From: Bacillaceae bacterium
Lineage (GTDB): Bacteria; Bacillota; Bacilli; Bacillales; Alkalibacillaceae
DNA length: 64,000 nucleotides
Assembly (NCBI GenBank): GCA_017656265.1
Contig: JACDOD010000002.1
Coordinates: 186,001 to 250,000 of the forward strand
Reading direction: 5' to 3'
A program made the translations under genes and the position numbers. Shown here one piece after another: positions 26,477 to 37,465 of this stretch (the first letter of the stretch is position 1; each line of letters starts with the position of its first letter). A model generated the notes under the pieces. That model was not told the DNA's origin. It searched no databases and was given only the letters and a program-made list of their open reading frames with translations.

Positions 26477-26559
26477 TAAATTAAGTATATTCTGAAAATT
26501 GAATAAAGTAAACGCATCATTTTAGATGTGAGTTAGTTAAGAGTAAAGGGGCAATTTAT

Positions 26560-26661
26560 ATGAAAGTACCTCTCTTGAATCATAAATCAGTAAAAATGCG
26601 GGGACTTGTTTATCGTCATACAGGTGATAACAAGTCCCTTTTCGTTTGCGCACTTTATTAA
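26560..26661 (+). CDS. Possible 33-codon leader peptide upstream of hutH
   Basis: A short frame starting MKVPLLNHKSVKMRGLVYRH has AAAGGGG 8 bases before its ATG. It spans the leader hairpin at 26601-26638. It holds two His codons, too few for classic amino-acid attenuation. It could be a translated leader, or chance. Confidence 0.3.
   Translation: MKVPLLNHKSVKMRGLVYRHTGDNKSLFVCALY
26601..26646 (+). terminator. Leader hairpin/attenuator upstream of hutH
   Basis: GGGACTTGTTTATC (26601-26614) pairs with GATAACAAGTCCC (26626-26638, one bulge), followed by TTTTCGTTT. It sits between the hut promoter and hutH, where Bacillus subtilis uses a HutP-controlled terminator. No hutP gene is present in the window. 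The T-run is weak. Confidence 0.6.
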
Positions 26662-26683
26662 GCTAAAGGCATGAGGTGATAGC

Positions 26684-28213
26684 ATGATTGAACTGAACGG
26701 CAATGATTTAACACTTAAAGATGTGGGACGGGTGATTTTTGAAGAAGAACCAGTCACCATATCTCAGGAGAGTATGAGAAAGGTACGGGCCAGCCGAACA
26801 GCCATTGAACATATGATTCGAACCAGGCAGGTCATCTATGGAATCAACACCGGCTTTGGAAAGATGAGTGATGTCGTTATTGATGATGATGCCCTTGATG
26901 AGCTGCAGCAAAACTTGATCCACTCCCATTCATGTGGGGTTGGAGAACCTTTTTCTGAAACGATTAGCCGTACTATGGTTCTTCTTCGGGCCAATGCACT
27001 GGTAAAAGGTTATTCAGGGGTAAGACCAATCATTGTTCAGCGGTTGCTGGATCTCCTTAATCATCACATTCACCCTGTCATCCCGCAGCAGGGTTCTCTG
27101 GGTGCAAGCGGAGATCTGGCCCCCCTTGCACATCTTGCTCAAGTAATCATGGGGGAAGGAGAAGTATTTTATCAGGGAAATAGAATTCCAACCAAACAGG
27201 CTTTTAAACTTGCGGGACTTTCCCCTGTTCAGCTAAAAGCAAAAGAAGGATTAGCTCTCATTAATGGAACACAGGCTATGACAGCAACAGGAGTGGTAGC
27301 ATATCTGGAAGCCGAAAGACTTGCATTTCAAAGTGAATGGATCGGCGCCATGACACTGGAAGCTTTAAGGGGCATCATTGATGCTTTTGATGAAGACATT
27401 CATCGGGTCCGGGGATATCCTGAGCAGATTGAGACTGCAAGAAGAATTAGGCTGTTCCTTAAGGACAGCAAGCTGATTACGAGACAGGGAGAATTGCGGG
27501 TGCAGGATGCTTATTCCTTGCGCTGCATGCCCCAGGTCATCGGTGCTTCATGGCAGTGTTTGAACTATGTCAAAGAAAAACTGGAAATTGAAATCAATGC
27601 TGCTACAGATAATCCGCTTATTTTTTCAGAAACGGGAAAAGTGCTGTCCGGCGGCAATTTTCACGGTCAGCCTGTGGCTCTGGCAATGGATTTTATGAAA
27701 ACGGGTGTGGCGGAACTGGCCAACATCGCAGAAAGGCGAGTAGAGCGGCTGGTGAATCCTCAGCTCAATGACTTGCCGCCCTTCCTCAGTACCAATCCTG
27801 GATTGCAGTCAGGTGCCATGATTATGCAGTATACGGCTGCATCCCTTGTATCGGAAAACAAAACTCTGGCTCATCCTGCCAGTGTGGACTCGATCCCATC
27901 ATCGGCTAATCAAGAAGACCATGTAAGCATGGGAACCATCGCTGCCCGCCATGCCTTCCAGATTATTCAAAATGTACGGAGGGTACTGGCGATTGAGCTT
28001 ATATGTGCCATGCAGGCGGTTGAATACAGAGGTGTTGAAAAAATGTCATCTGTCACCCGGAGATTTTTTGAAGCTGCCCGGGAAATCGTCCCCCGTTTTG
28101 AGCAGGATCGGATGTTTTCCAGAGATATAGAAGAAATGACGGAATGGTTAAAGGGACTGAGCACCGAACAAATGGATGAGTATTTATGTCCATCGTCGTT
28201 TCAAATCAATTAG
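26684..28213 (+). CDS. hutH: Histidine ammonia-lyase
   Basis: A 509-residue HutH, which removes ammonia from histidine to give urocanate, the first step of histidine utilisation. The Ala-Ser-Gly that cyclises to the MIO cofactor is in [12 protein letters not shown] near residue 143. Other family blocks are YGINTGFG near residue 50 and NPLIFSE near 310. GAGGTGA precedes the ATG. First structural gene of hutHUIG, downstream of a cre-overlapped promoter and a leader hairpin. Confidence 0.96.
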   Translation: MIELNGNDLTLKDVGRVIFEEEPVTISQESMRKVRASRTAIEHMIRTRQVIYGINTGFGKMSDVVIDDDALDELQQNLIHSHSCGVGEPFSETISRTMVLLRANALVKGYSGVRPIIVQRLLDLLNHHIHPVIPQQGSLGASGDLAPLAHLAQVIMGEGEVFYQGNRIPTKQAFKLAGLSPVQLKAKEGLALINGTQAMTATGVVAYLEAERLAFQSEWIGAMTLEALRGIIDAFDEDIHRVRGYPEQIETARRIRLFLKDSKLITRQGELRVQDAYSLRCMPQVIGASWQCLNYVKEKLEIEINAATDNPLIFSETGKVLSGGNFHGQPVALAMDFMKTGVAELANIAERRVERLVNPQLNDLPPFLSTNPGLQSGAMIMQYTAASLVSENKTLAHPASVDSIPSSANQEDHVSMGTIAARHAFQIIQNVRRVLAIELICAMQAVEYRGVEKMSSVTRRFFEAAREIVPRFEQDRMFSRDIEEMTEWLKGLSTEQMDEYLCPSSFQIN

Positions 28214-28353
28214 GAAGCGGAAGGAAATGAAATTTTTAACAGAGATAAAGTTAAATGGCGAAATAAATTTTCCGGATGTTTTCTGTGGTTCCTAATGATT
28301 TTCACTACTGAAGCATAAATGATTGGTAATAAAAATTTAGGAGGAATAGGATT

Positions 28354-30012
28354 ATGCCAAAAGGTTCAAAAATCATTCGTGCACCACGGGGCACAAAGCT
28401 GAATACAAAAGGGTGGATTCAGGAAGCAGCTCTCAGAATGCTGATGAATAACCTCGATCCTGAAGTGGCTGAAAAACCGGAGGAGCTTGTGGTTTATGGC
28501 GGAATCGGGAAGGCTGCCCGAAACTGGGAAAGCTATCACAAAATTGTAGAGACGTTAAAGGAACTTGAAAATGACGAAACATTGATTGTGCAGTCAGGTA
28601 AGCCCGTAGCAGTGTTTAAATCCCATGAGGATGCACCACGGGTACTGCTGGCCAATTCCAATCTCGTTCCGGCCTGGGCCAACTGGGAAACGTTCCGTGA
28701 ACTGGAGAAAAAGGGTCTGATTATGTTTGGCCAGATGACTGCCGGGAGCTGGATTTATATTGGTACCCAGGGGATTCTTCAGGGAACCTATGAAACGTTT
28801 GCAGAAGCTGCCCGCCAGCATTTTAATGGCTCCTTAAAAGGGACATGGACAGTAACAGCAGGTCTTGGAGGCATGGGAGGTGCCCAGCCACTTGCTGTGA
28901 CCATGAATGACGGGGTTGTGATTGCAGTAGAGTGTGATGAACACCGCATTCGCCGCCGGATCGAGACGAAATATCTAGATGTGATGACCGATTCCCTGGA
29001 TAAAGCCCTGGAAATGGCGAAAGAGGCAAAATCAGAGGGGAAACCTCTTTCCATTGGCTTGCTCGGGAATGCAGCGGAAATTTTGCCTGAGCTCGTCAGG
29101 AGGGGCGAGGTGCCAGATCTCGTAACGGACCAGACGTCTGCTCACGATCCATTAAACGGGTACTTGCCGGAAGGAATGTCCCTGGAAGAAGGGGAAAAGC
29201 TGCGCAAGTCTGACCCGGACGAATACCTCAAGAAAGCTAGGGAAAGCATCGCTAAACATGTGCAGGCCATGCTGGATTTACAGCATGCTGGAGCGGTTGT
29301 TTTTGATTATGGAAATAATATTCGCCAGGAAGCCTATCATGCTGGTGTTAAAAATGCCTTTGATTTCCCGGGGTTTGTTCCTGCTTTCATTCGGCCGCAA
29401 TTTTGCGAAGGAAAAGGTCCGTTCCGCTGGGCTGCCCTGTCCGGAGATCCGGAAGATATTTATAAAATTGATGATGTGCTGTTGAAGGAGTTTGAGGATA
29501 ATGAACATCTGTGCAAGTGGATTCGCATGGCAAAAGAGAAAGTGGCATTTCAGGGACTTCCTTCCCGAATCTGCTGGCTCGGTTATGGGGAGCGGGCGAA
29601 ATTTGGACGAATTATCAATGACATGGTCGCATCCGGAGAAATTTCTGCTCCTATTGTTATCGGCCGGGATCATCTCGATTGCGGCTCAGTGGCATCACCA
29701 AACCGGGAAACAGAAGGGATGAAAGATGGGAGTGACGCCATTGCCGACTGGCCGATTTTAAACGCCCTGATTAATGGCGTGAATGGAGCGAGCTGGGTAT
29801 CTGTTCACCACGGCGGCGGTGTCGGCATGGGGTATTCCATTCATGCCGGGATGGTCATTGTGGCAGATGGTACAGAAGCTGCTTCAAAGCGCCTGGAGCG
29901 GGTGCTCACCTCTGATCCAGGCATGGGTGTGGCCCGTCATGTGGATGCGGGTTATGATCTTGCCGTCAAAACGGCAAAGGAAAAAGGTGTTCATATTCCG
30001 ATGCTGGATTAA
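28354..30012 (+). CDS. hutU: Urocanate hydratase (urocanase)
   Basis: A 552-residue urocanase that hydrates urocanate to imidazolonepropionate using tightly bound NAD. Typical blocks are seen: [19 protein letters not shown] (NAD binding), and [10 protein letters not shown] followed by [20 protein letters not shown], which includes the conserved Cys near residue 354. TAGGAGGAA precedes the ATG. The gap of about 140 bases after hutH contains no clear hairpin, so the two are probably co-transcribed. Confidence 0.96.
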   Translation: MPKGSKIIRAPRGTKLNTKGWIQEAALRMLMNNLDPEVAEKPEELVVYGGIGKAARNWESYHKIVETLKELENDETLIVQSGKPVAVFKSHEDAPRVLLANSNLVPAWANWETFRELEKKGLIMFGQMTAGSWIYIGTQGILQGTYETFAEAARQHFNGSLKGTWTVTAGLGGMGGAQPLAVTMNDGVVIAVECDEHRIRRRIETKYLDVMTDSLDKALEMAKEAKSEGKPLSIGLLGNAAEILPELVRRGEVPDLVTDQTSAHDPLNGYLPEGMSLEEGEKLRKSDPDEYLKKARESIAKHVQAMLDLQHAGAVVFDYGNNIRQEAYHAGVKNAFDFPGFVPAFIRPQFCEGKGPFRWAALSGDPEDIYKIDDVLLKEFEDNEHLCKWIRMAKEKVAFQGLPSRICWLGYGERAKFGRIINDMVASGEISAPIVIGRDHLDCGSVASPNRETEGMKDGSDAIADWPILNALINGVNGASWVSVHHGGGVGMGYSIHAGMVIVADGTEAASKRLERVLTSDPGMGVARHVDAGYDLAVKTAKEKGVHIPMLD

Positions 30013-30039
30013 ATAGGCTGGGATATATGCTGGCAATAA

Positions 30040-32386
<2,347 letters not shown>

Positions 32387-32390
32387 TGTT

Positions 32391-32467
32391 TAAGGTACCT
32401 GTCTTAAGGTACCTGCTCTCTTTAAAGTGCCAGTCCTTTGTCTTTAAGGTGCCTGTCACTTGTCGAT
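32391..32467 (+). repeat. Degenerate and full copies of the 20-bp dispersed repeat
   Basis: TTAAGGTACCTG (twice), AAAGTGCCAG and finally TTTAAGGTGCCTGTCACTTG with TCGA (ending 32467) form a row of related units. The last one is an inverse-orientation copy of the TTCGACAAGTGACAGGCACC unit. It lies just after hutG. Confidence 0.65.
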
Positions 32468-32522
32468 TTATGTCAATTATCGAATGGTAAGTGATGTTGG
32501 TTATTCAGACTGTAGATTACAT

Positions 32523-32559
32523 AAAAAAGCTGGAACGCTTAGCGGTTCCAGCTTTTTTT
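32523..32559. terminator. Terminator of the hut operon
   Basis: AGCTGGAAC pairs with GTTCCAGCT inside flanking A and T runs, forming a long A-to-T stem (32523-32559). It can act in both directions. Confidence 0.85.
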
Positions 32560-32863
32560 ATGGAGACGTATGATGATCGAAGGGTACCTGGGGGATAAGT
32601 GATATGCAAAACTACTTCAAAATTGGAGATTCAAGTTAACAATCAGTCAGATTCAACCAGTTGAATAAACCGGTTATTCTTTATATGAGGGTGAAAGGGG
32701 TCGATACGTCTCCTTGTCTGGCAGGCTTTTTAACCTCGCCTGCTGCGTCTCTGACATCACCATACAGGTTCGTCGAAAGACGTGCACTTATTGATTATGT
32801 TATACCATGGTGCAAAAAAGAATGCGAATGCGTAAAATGCAAAAATTTTTGTCGAATGACCCT

Positions 32864-32900
32864 AGTTTTGTCAAAATTCTATAGGAATTTTGACAAAACT
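32864..32900. repeat. Perfect 16-bp inverted repeat in the hut-ars gap
   Basis: AGTTTTGTCAAAATTC (32864-32879) and GAATTTTGACAAAACT (32885-32900) flank the loop TATAG. No T-run follows. TTTTGACAAAA-like half-sites recur just downstream (ATGACAAAATT near 32912). It may be an operator or a mobile-repeat hairpin. The rest of 32560-33060 shows no convincing gene. Confidence 0.6.
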
Positions 32901-33075
32901 GAGCCCAAAAATGACAAAATTGCAGAATTTTTTAAAGAAAATTAACGTTGCTTAGTAAAGAAGTTCGACACGTTTCGTTTTCATTAGACAACAAAAAAGG
33001 ACAAGAGATTGCCAGTTTTTCAAAAGTAAGTGACAAGTAAGTCATGTAAATTATATGTAAAAAATCATTCACATA

Positions 33076-33104
33076 TTCAAATAACCATATGGTTATATTA
33101 TAAT
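33076..33104 (+). promoter_or_regulatory. ars promoter with ArsR-type operator
   Basis: TTCAAA (33076-33081) and TATAAT (33099-33104) are 17 bases apart. The perfect palindrome ATAACCATATGGTTAT (33081-33096) fills the spacer, the expected place for an ArsR dimer to block RNA polymerase. Confidence 0.65.
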
Positions 33105-33144
33105 GGGTTTGGTGATAAAATGATATGAATCATTTGACAAAAAC

Positions 33145-33168
33145 CGACAAGTGACAGGCACCTGTCGA
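33145..33168. repeat. 20-bp dispersed repeat in the arsR leader
   Basis: CGACAAGTGACAGGCACCTG followed by TCGA, a palindromic-tailed copy of the dispersed unit. It lies between the ars promoter and the arsR ribosome site. Confidence 0.75.
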
Positions 33169-33187
33169 AGCGAGAGGTGGTGAGCAT

Positions 33188-33520
33188 ATGGAATTTGATG
33201 TGCTGGCAGGGAAAATGAAAGCATTGAGCGATCCCACACGCTTAAAAATTATTGCTCTGCTAAAGATGAGAAGTTGCTGTGTTTGTGAACTCGTACCTAT
33301 ATTTGGGATTTCCCAGCCTGCAGTTTCAAAACATATGTTTCGGCTTAAATCTGCAGGTCTTGTGAAGGAAGAGCGTCAGGGAAAATGGGTGTTTTATTCT
33401 TTAAATGAAGATGTATTTCAGGAAATGGGCTTTGACCTTACCCGGCTGCCGGACCTTTCGCATGAGATAAAATCCATTGAAGAGCAAGGTATCAGTGTGC
33501 AATGTGAAATACCCGAGTAA
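33188..33520 (+). CDS. arsR: Arsenite-responsive repressor ArsR
   Basis: A 110-residue ArsR/SmtB winged-helix repressor. The recognition helix is SQPAVSKHMFRLKSAGLV. Just before it lies RSCCVCELV, matching the CVC arsenite-binding site of classical ArsR. It should leave its operator when As(III) or Sb(III) binds. The ATG has GAGAGGTGGTGAG upstream. It is first in arsR-acr3-arsC-HIT, and a promoter with a palindromic operator lies about 85 bases upstream. Confidence 0.92.
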   Translation: MEFDVLAGKMKALSDPTRLKIIALLKMRSCCVCELVPIFGISQPAVSKHMFRLKSAGLVKEERQGKWVFYSLNEDVFQEMGFDLTRLPDLSHEIKSIEEQGISVQCEIPE

Positions 33521-33531
33521 TGTAAAGATTT

Positions 33532-33551
33532 TTCGACAAGTGACAGCCACC
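33532..33551 (+). repeat. 20-bp dispersed repeat after arsR
   Basis: TTCGACAAGTGACAGCCACC, one mismatch from the unit, begins 12 bases after the arsR stop. Confidence 0.75.
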
Positions 33552-33645
33552 ATAAAAGAAGGCAACCCAAGGGAAGGGTGGCTAGAGATGATGTGCCAGA
33601 AAAGAATCAGAAAAGACACCAGATGAAGTGGGAAGGATGATTAAT

Positions 33646-34707
33646 ATGGCTAAACCAATTGCAAAGAAGCTGTCGTTTTTGGATAGATACTTGACCTTAT
33701 GGATATTTGCAGCCATGGCGTCAGGAATTATCATCGGTAATCTATCTCCACAATTTGTAGACTTTCTAAATGAGTTCCAAATTGGCACAACGTCCATTCC
33801 GATTGCTATCGGGCTGATTATCATGATGTATCCTCCCCTGGCTAAAGTAAAATATGAAAAGCTAGGGGAAGTGTTCAAGGATGTTAAGATCCTGGGGTTA
33901 TCCTTATTTCAGAACTGGGTGATCGGTCCAACCCTTATGTTTGTTCTGGCCATTATCTTTTTGCGTGATTATCCCGAGTATATGGTTGGACTGATTATTA
34001 TCGGGCTCGCTCGCTGTATAGCGATGGTCATAGTCTGGAATGACCTTTCAAAGGGAAGTACGGAGTATGCAGCAGGTCTGGTTGCGTTTAACTCTATTTT
34101 TCAGGTCTTTTTTTATTCCGTTTACACCTACTTATTTGTCACGCTGTTCCCGAAATGGCTTGGATTGGAAAGCATGGTTATTGACATTTCTATGGCGGAA
34201 GTGGCTAAAAGTGTCCTTATCTATTTAGGGATTCCGTTCATTGCGGGCATGATTACCCGGTTTGCGTTTGTCAAAACAAAAGGCCATAACTGGTATGAAA
34301 CAAAATTTGTTCCAAAAATTAGCCCTCTAACCCTTGTAGCACTTTTATTTACGATTGTTGTAATGTTTTCACTGAAAGCTGATATGATTGTAGAACTGCC
34401 ACTTGATGTAGTTCGAATTGCGATTCCGCTGCTTATTTACTTTGTGGTAATGTTTTTCATTTCATTCTTTATGGGTAAAAAAGCAGGTGCGGATTACTCT
34501 GTCAGCACTACGCTATCGTTTACCGCAGCCAGCAACAACTTTGAATTGGCCATTGCGGTTGCCATTGGAGTATTTGGCATCCATTCAGGCGCTGCCTTTG
34601 CTGCAGTCATTGGGCCGCTGGTAGAAGTGCCGGTAATGATTGCACTGGTAAATGTAGCGTTGTGGCTGCAGCGCAAATATTTTTCGACAAGTGACAGGCA
34701 CATTTAA
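33646..34707 (+). CDS. acr3: Arsenite efflux transporter Acr3
   Basis: A 353-residue transporter with about ten membrane helices that exports arsenite. The conserved Cys of Acr3 lies in [16 protein letters not shown] near residue 124, and the family segment [18 protein letters not shown] is near 290. The ATG at 33646 is used because GGAAGG lies 9 bases upstream. The final residues FSTSDRHI and the stop are encoded by a copy of the 20-bp dispersed repeat, so the original C-terminus has been replaced by a short repeat-derived tail. Confidence 0.92.
   Translation: MAKPIAKKLSFLDRYLTLWIFAAMASGIIIGNLSPQFVDFLNEFQIGTTSIPIAIGLIIMMYPPLAKVKYEKLGEVFKDVKILGLSLFQNWVIGPTLMFVLAIIFLRDYPEYMVGLIIIGLARCIAMVIVWNDLSKGSTEYAAGLVAFNSIFQVFFYSVYTYLFVTLFPKWLGLESMVIDISMAEVAKSVLIYLGIPFIAGMITRFAFVKTKGHNWYETKFVPKISPLTLVALLFTIVVMFSLKADMIVELPLDVVRIAIPLLIYFVVMFFISFFMGKKAGADYSVSTTLSFTAASNNFELAIAVAIGVFGIHSGAAFAAVIGPLVEVPVMIALVNVALWLQRKYFSTSDRHI
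34683..34701 (+). repeat. 20-bp dispersed repeat forming the end of acr3
   Basis: TTCGACAAGTGACAGGCAC is read in frame as STSDRH just before the acr3 stop. Confidence 0.8.
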
Positions 34708-34757
34708 CGAGGGTTGGCAGGTAGACAATAGGCTCAATCCCTTCAGGCCAACAAGAC

Positions 34758-34835
34758 CATTCGACAAGTGACAGGCACCGCCTGGGGAAAGCGCACAAAA
34801 TAAATGCAAATTTCATTCGACAAGTGACAGGCACC
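34758..34835 (+). repeat. Two further copies of the 20-bp dispersed repeat between acr3 and arsC
   Basis: CATTCGACAAGTGACAGGCA + CC occurs at 34758-34779 and again at 34814-34835, 56 bases apart. Together with the copy in the acr3 end this makes three units in about 150 bases. Confidence 0.85.
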
Positions 34836-34862
34836 ACTTGATTCATGAAAGGGGAGTATTTA

Positions 34863-35309
34863 ATGAAGAAGCCGGTTATTTATTTTCTGTGTACGGGGAA
34901 TTCATGCAGGAGCCAGATGGCGGAAGGCTGGGCGAAACATCTGGCTGGGGATCAAGCAGAGGTCTACAGTGCAGGTGTGGAAACTCATGGCCTTAATCCC
35001 CGTGCTGTGGAAGCCATGAAACAGGCCGGAGTAGACATCAGCGGACACCAATCAGAACTCATTGATCTGGATTTGTTAAAGCGGGCAGATTATGTTATTA
35101 CACTGTGCGGGGACGCCAATGACAAATGTCCGACAACACCACCTCACGTCAACCGCATGCACTGGGGATTTGAAGACCCTGCAAAAGCTACGGGTACAGA
35201 AGAAGAAATTATGATAAAATTTAAAGAAGTACGTGATCAAATCAAGAACCGCATTGAGACGTTCTTAAAAAATGAATTCGAAATGTGGGGGTTTGAATGC
35301 GAAAAATAA
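34863..35309 (+). CDS. arsC: Arsenate reductase, thioredoxin-coupled
   Basis: A 148-residue low-molecular-weight phosphatase-fold reductase that converts arsenate to arsenite for export by Acr3. The P-loop CTGNSCRS carries Cys10 and Cys15, and the relay cysteines are Cys82 and Cys89 (LCGDANDKC), the pattern of the Bacillus/Staphylococcus thioredoxin-dependent type. The ATG at 34863 has AAAGGGGAG upstream. It overlaps the next gene by 13 bases. Confidence 0.94.
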   Translation: MKKPVIYFLCTGNSCRSQMAEGWAKHLAGDQAEVYSAGVETHGLNPRAVEAMKQAGVDISGHQSELIDLDLLKRADYVITLCGDANDKCPTTPPHVNRMHWGFEDPAKATGTEEEIMIKFKEVRDQIKNRIETFLKNEFEMWGFECEK

Positions 35310-35788
35310 AATTATCAAATGGCAAGGTAGTGGAGGTAGAGTGTCTGAGCTGTGCAATTGTAAGCGGGAACGTGGAGCCTGATGGAGGGACCATAGTGGA
35401 GTCAGCCCATTTCCATGCCCATCAGGATGTGGCGTACCCCATTAAAGGGCTAGTCATATTAGCCTCCAAACGTCATATTAAAACCTTTGACCAGCTCACA
35501 GATGAAGAAGCGGCAGACTACATCCAGATTCTTCGCAAAATCAGGGAAGCTCAGCGAAACGTATTGGGAATCGAGAGTGTGTACTATTTTTACAACGAAG
35601 ATACCACCCATCATTTTCACACCTGGATGGTTCCCCGTTATGAGTGGATGTATGAATTTGGCCGCTCAGTGGAATCAGTCCGTCCGGTTCTGCTCCACGC
35701 AAGAGAACATATGAATGGTGAACAACATGTTCAGGAAGTCAGAAAATCCATTCAGCTGCTGCAAAAAGAATTACAGGCAGCGCCATAA
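35297..35788 (+). CDS. HIT-superfamily-like hydrolase in the ars operon
   Basis: A 163-residue protein with a histidine-triad-like motif [10 protein letters not shown] near residue 109, preceded by VYYFYNED. The N-terminal half has [19 protein letters not shown], as in HIT hydrolases of dinucleoside polyphosphates. It starts inside the arsC end (13-base overlap), so it is translated with the arsenic genes. HIT proteins act on nucleotide conjugates; a role in handling arsenate-containing nucleotides is speculation. The operon ends with a terminator just after it. Confidence 0.75.
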   Translation: MRKIKLSNGKVVEVECLSCAIVSGNVEPDGGTIVESAHFHAHQDVAYPIKGLVILASKRHIKTFDQLTDEEAADYIQILRKIREAQRNVLGIESVYYFYNEDTTHHFHTWMVPRYEWMYEFGRSVESVRPVLLHAREHMNGEQHVQEVRKSIQLLQKELQAAP

Positions 35789-35792
35789 AAAG

Positions 35793-35830
35793 AATCGACA
35801 TCCCTTTTGATCGGGATGTCGATTTTTTGT
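35793..35830 (+). terminator. Terminator of the ars operon
   Basis: AATCGACATCCC (35793-35804) pairs perfectly with GGGATGTCGATT (35813-35824), followed by TTTTGT. Confidence 0.9.
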
Positions 35831-35905
35831 ATACGGGTGGCATCAGTCTAATGGTCTCTATTATTTTTTACATGAGCCAACGAATTCTAATTCACACAAA
35901 ACCAC

Positions 35906-36982
35906 TTATCGCTCTCTTGCCACTACACCATTATGAACTTTAATATATCCATGCTGCAAAATGTCAAAACCGTTTTCGTAAATATACAGTCCCATTTGCT
36001 CGACGGTCATAAGTTCCCGGTACGTATGGTTCATCACATCAGCCATAATGTGATAATACAGGCGAGAGCGTACCTGGTTCCGCGGGGTCGTAAAGATTGC
36101 ATAGCCGCCAGGTTTTAAAAAACGCCGATGCCAGTCCACAACCTCAGGCTTATAGTCATCAGGAAAATGCTCAAGCAAGCCCACAGACAGGACAATATCA
36201 AACTCCTTTCCGTACGTTAAATTGCGGATATCTTCCACCACATATTCAATCTGAAAATCATCTTTATAATAGACTTTCGGTTGTCCAGTGGCAGGGTTTT
36301 CTCCTAAAAACGGATAGCTGTCTGGAAATTCCTCAAACCGTGTTGTTTTACAGTACTCATCATAATCGACCAGCACGACTTCAGCGCCTGGATACATCGC
36401 AGCAAGCTGCATGGCCTCATATCCTTCAGCCGCACCCAGAAATAAAATTTTTGGCTTCTCCACGTCCAGCCCTTCAAATAGGGCACGCTTGCCCCTGGGA
36501 TCCCAGATGCCATCTTCAATTCGATGGGCATAATTCCACAGGTGAATCCGCACCATATCCCCGAGGGCTGACTTAATTTCTCCAGGCTTAAACTGCTTTA
36601 GGCTCCGCATAAACTGTTTCTTGCTTTTATCCAGTTCAGCCGGAACATCCTTAACGAACCATTCATGAAACGCTTTGTTAAAAAATTGCCAGGATGTGTG
36701 AGGGTCCATATCCTTGCCCTCTTGTTCTTCCCACTCCAGGCGGTCCCGGGAAAATTTTTTGACCTCATAAGGCTTCCCGACGTCATCCCATGTCAACAGC
36801 GACCAGTCCCGCACCGTGTTTAGCCGGACAAATTTGTTGTATTCTTTTTCCGAAAAATTCGGGCGCAATTCAGCACGAAAACTGCTGTGAAGGCGGGTGG
36901 AACCGATGTCCTCCTCGGTATAAAGGGGATTCGGATTCTCATTCCATAAGTTTTCAGCACCAGCCGGTTCGACTTTCGACAT
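35906..36982 (-). CDS. Class I SAM-dependent methyltransferase
   Basis: A protein of about 358 residues whose second half is a class I methyltransferase. Motif I is ILFLGAAEGYEAMQLA near residue 190, followed by an acidic VVLVDYDEY strand and the post-motif LSVGLLEHFPDDY near residue 265. The N-terminal half is a separate charged domain with several Trp residues that I do not recognise. The ATG at 36982 is preferred because AGGAGTGGTGAG abuts it; the longer open frame is unlike protein. Substrate unknown. Monocistronic. Confidence 0.75.
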   Translation of the reverse strand: MSKVEPAGAENLWNENPNPLYTEEDIGSTRLHSSFRAELRPNFSEKEYNKFVRLNTVRDWSLLTWDDVGKPYEVKKFSRDRLEWEEQEGKDMDPHTSWQFFNKAFHEWFVKDVPAELDKSKKQFMRSLKQFKPGEIKSALGDMVRIHLWNYAHRIEDGIWDPRGKRALFEGLDVEKPKILFLGAAEGYEAMQLAAMYPGAEVVLVDYDEYCKTTRFEEFPDSYPFLGENPATGQPKVYYKDDFQIEYVVEDIRNLTYGKEFDIVLSVGLLEHFPDDYKPEVVDWHRRFLKPGGYAIFTTPRNQVRSRLYYHIMADVMNHTYRELMTVEQMGLYIYENGFDILQHGYIKVHNGVVARER

Positions 36983-37138
36983 CTCACCACTCCTAATAGT
37001 CAGAATATTTATTCTATTATATACGTATATGAAAGCGCTCACAATATAAATGCTGCAATATCTGGAAATGATGAGCGACATGTCTGGCAACTCACAATGG
37101 AAAGTGGATTTTTGATACATGGTAGCGAAGTAGGAAGG

Positions 37139-37197
37139 TTTACAAATATATAGGGTAGGGGGTATAATAAAAACAAAACCATTGATAATGATTTTCA
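37139..37197 (+). promoter_or_regulatory. feo promoter and Fur box
   Basis: TTTACA (37139-37144) and TATAAT (37163-37168) are 18 bases apart. The sequence ATTGATAATGATTTTCAAT (37181-37199) matches the Fur 7-1-7 motif TGATAATNATTATCA at 14 of 15 positions (37183-37197). It lies just downstream of the -10, so iron-loaded Fur should block feoAB. Confidence 0.8.
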
Positions 37198-37237
37198 ATA
37201 GAGGTTGTTGAACGTTATGGATAAGGAGAGGGACGGC

Positions 37238-37465
37238 ATGAATCTCTTTGACATAAAAGAAGGAGAAAAAGTGACCATTATCAGCATGAACGGACTCCAT
37301 GACAGTGTTCGCCGCCGTTTGCAGCATTTAGGGCTAATGGAAGGTTCAGAAATTTGCTATCAATGCAAGGTTCCCTTTGGCGGACCATGTATTCTGGCAA
37401 CAGAGAATCAAAAAATTGGGATTCGCCGGAAGGATGCCGCCTGTATACAGGTGAGGAAATCATGA
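37238..37465 (+). CDS. feoA: Ferrous iron transport protein FeoA
   Basis: A 75-residue SH3-like protein that assists FeoB. Typical FeoA blocks are LFDIKEGEKVTI, RRRLQHLGLMEGSE and FGGPCILATENQKIGIRR. The ATG at 37238 follows AAGGAGAGGG. Its stop overlaps the feoB start (ATGA). Confidence 0.9.
   Translation: MNLFDIKEGEKVTIISMNGLHDSVRRRLQHLGLMEGSEICYQCKVPFGGPCILATENQKIGIRRKDAACIQVRKS

Noticed and set aside
32661-32945. 94-codon open frame between hut and ars
   Set aside because: No ribosome site, composition unlike a protein, and its end is made of the palindrome at 32864-32900.
36983-37327. N-terminal extension of the methyltransferase at 35906-36982
   Set aside because: It crosses the feo control region on the opposite strand, lacks a ribosome site, and the ATG at 36982 has AGGAGTGGTGAG.
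37354-37461. Upstream extension of FeoB
   Set aside because: It overlaps feoA in another frame. The ATG at 37462, overlapping the feoA stop, gives the standard FeoB N-terminus.
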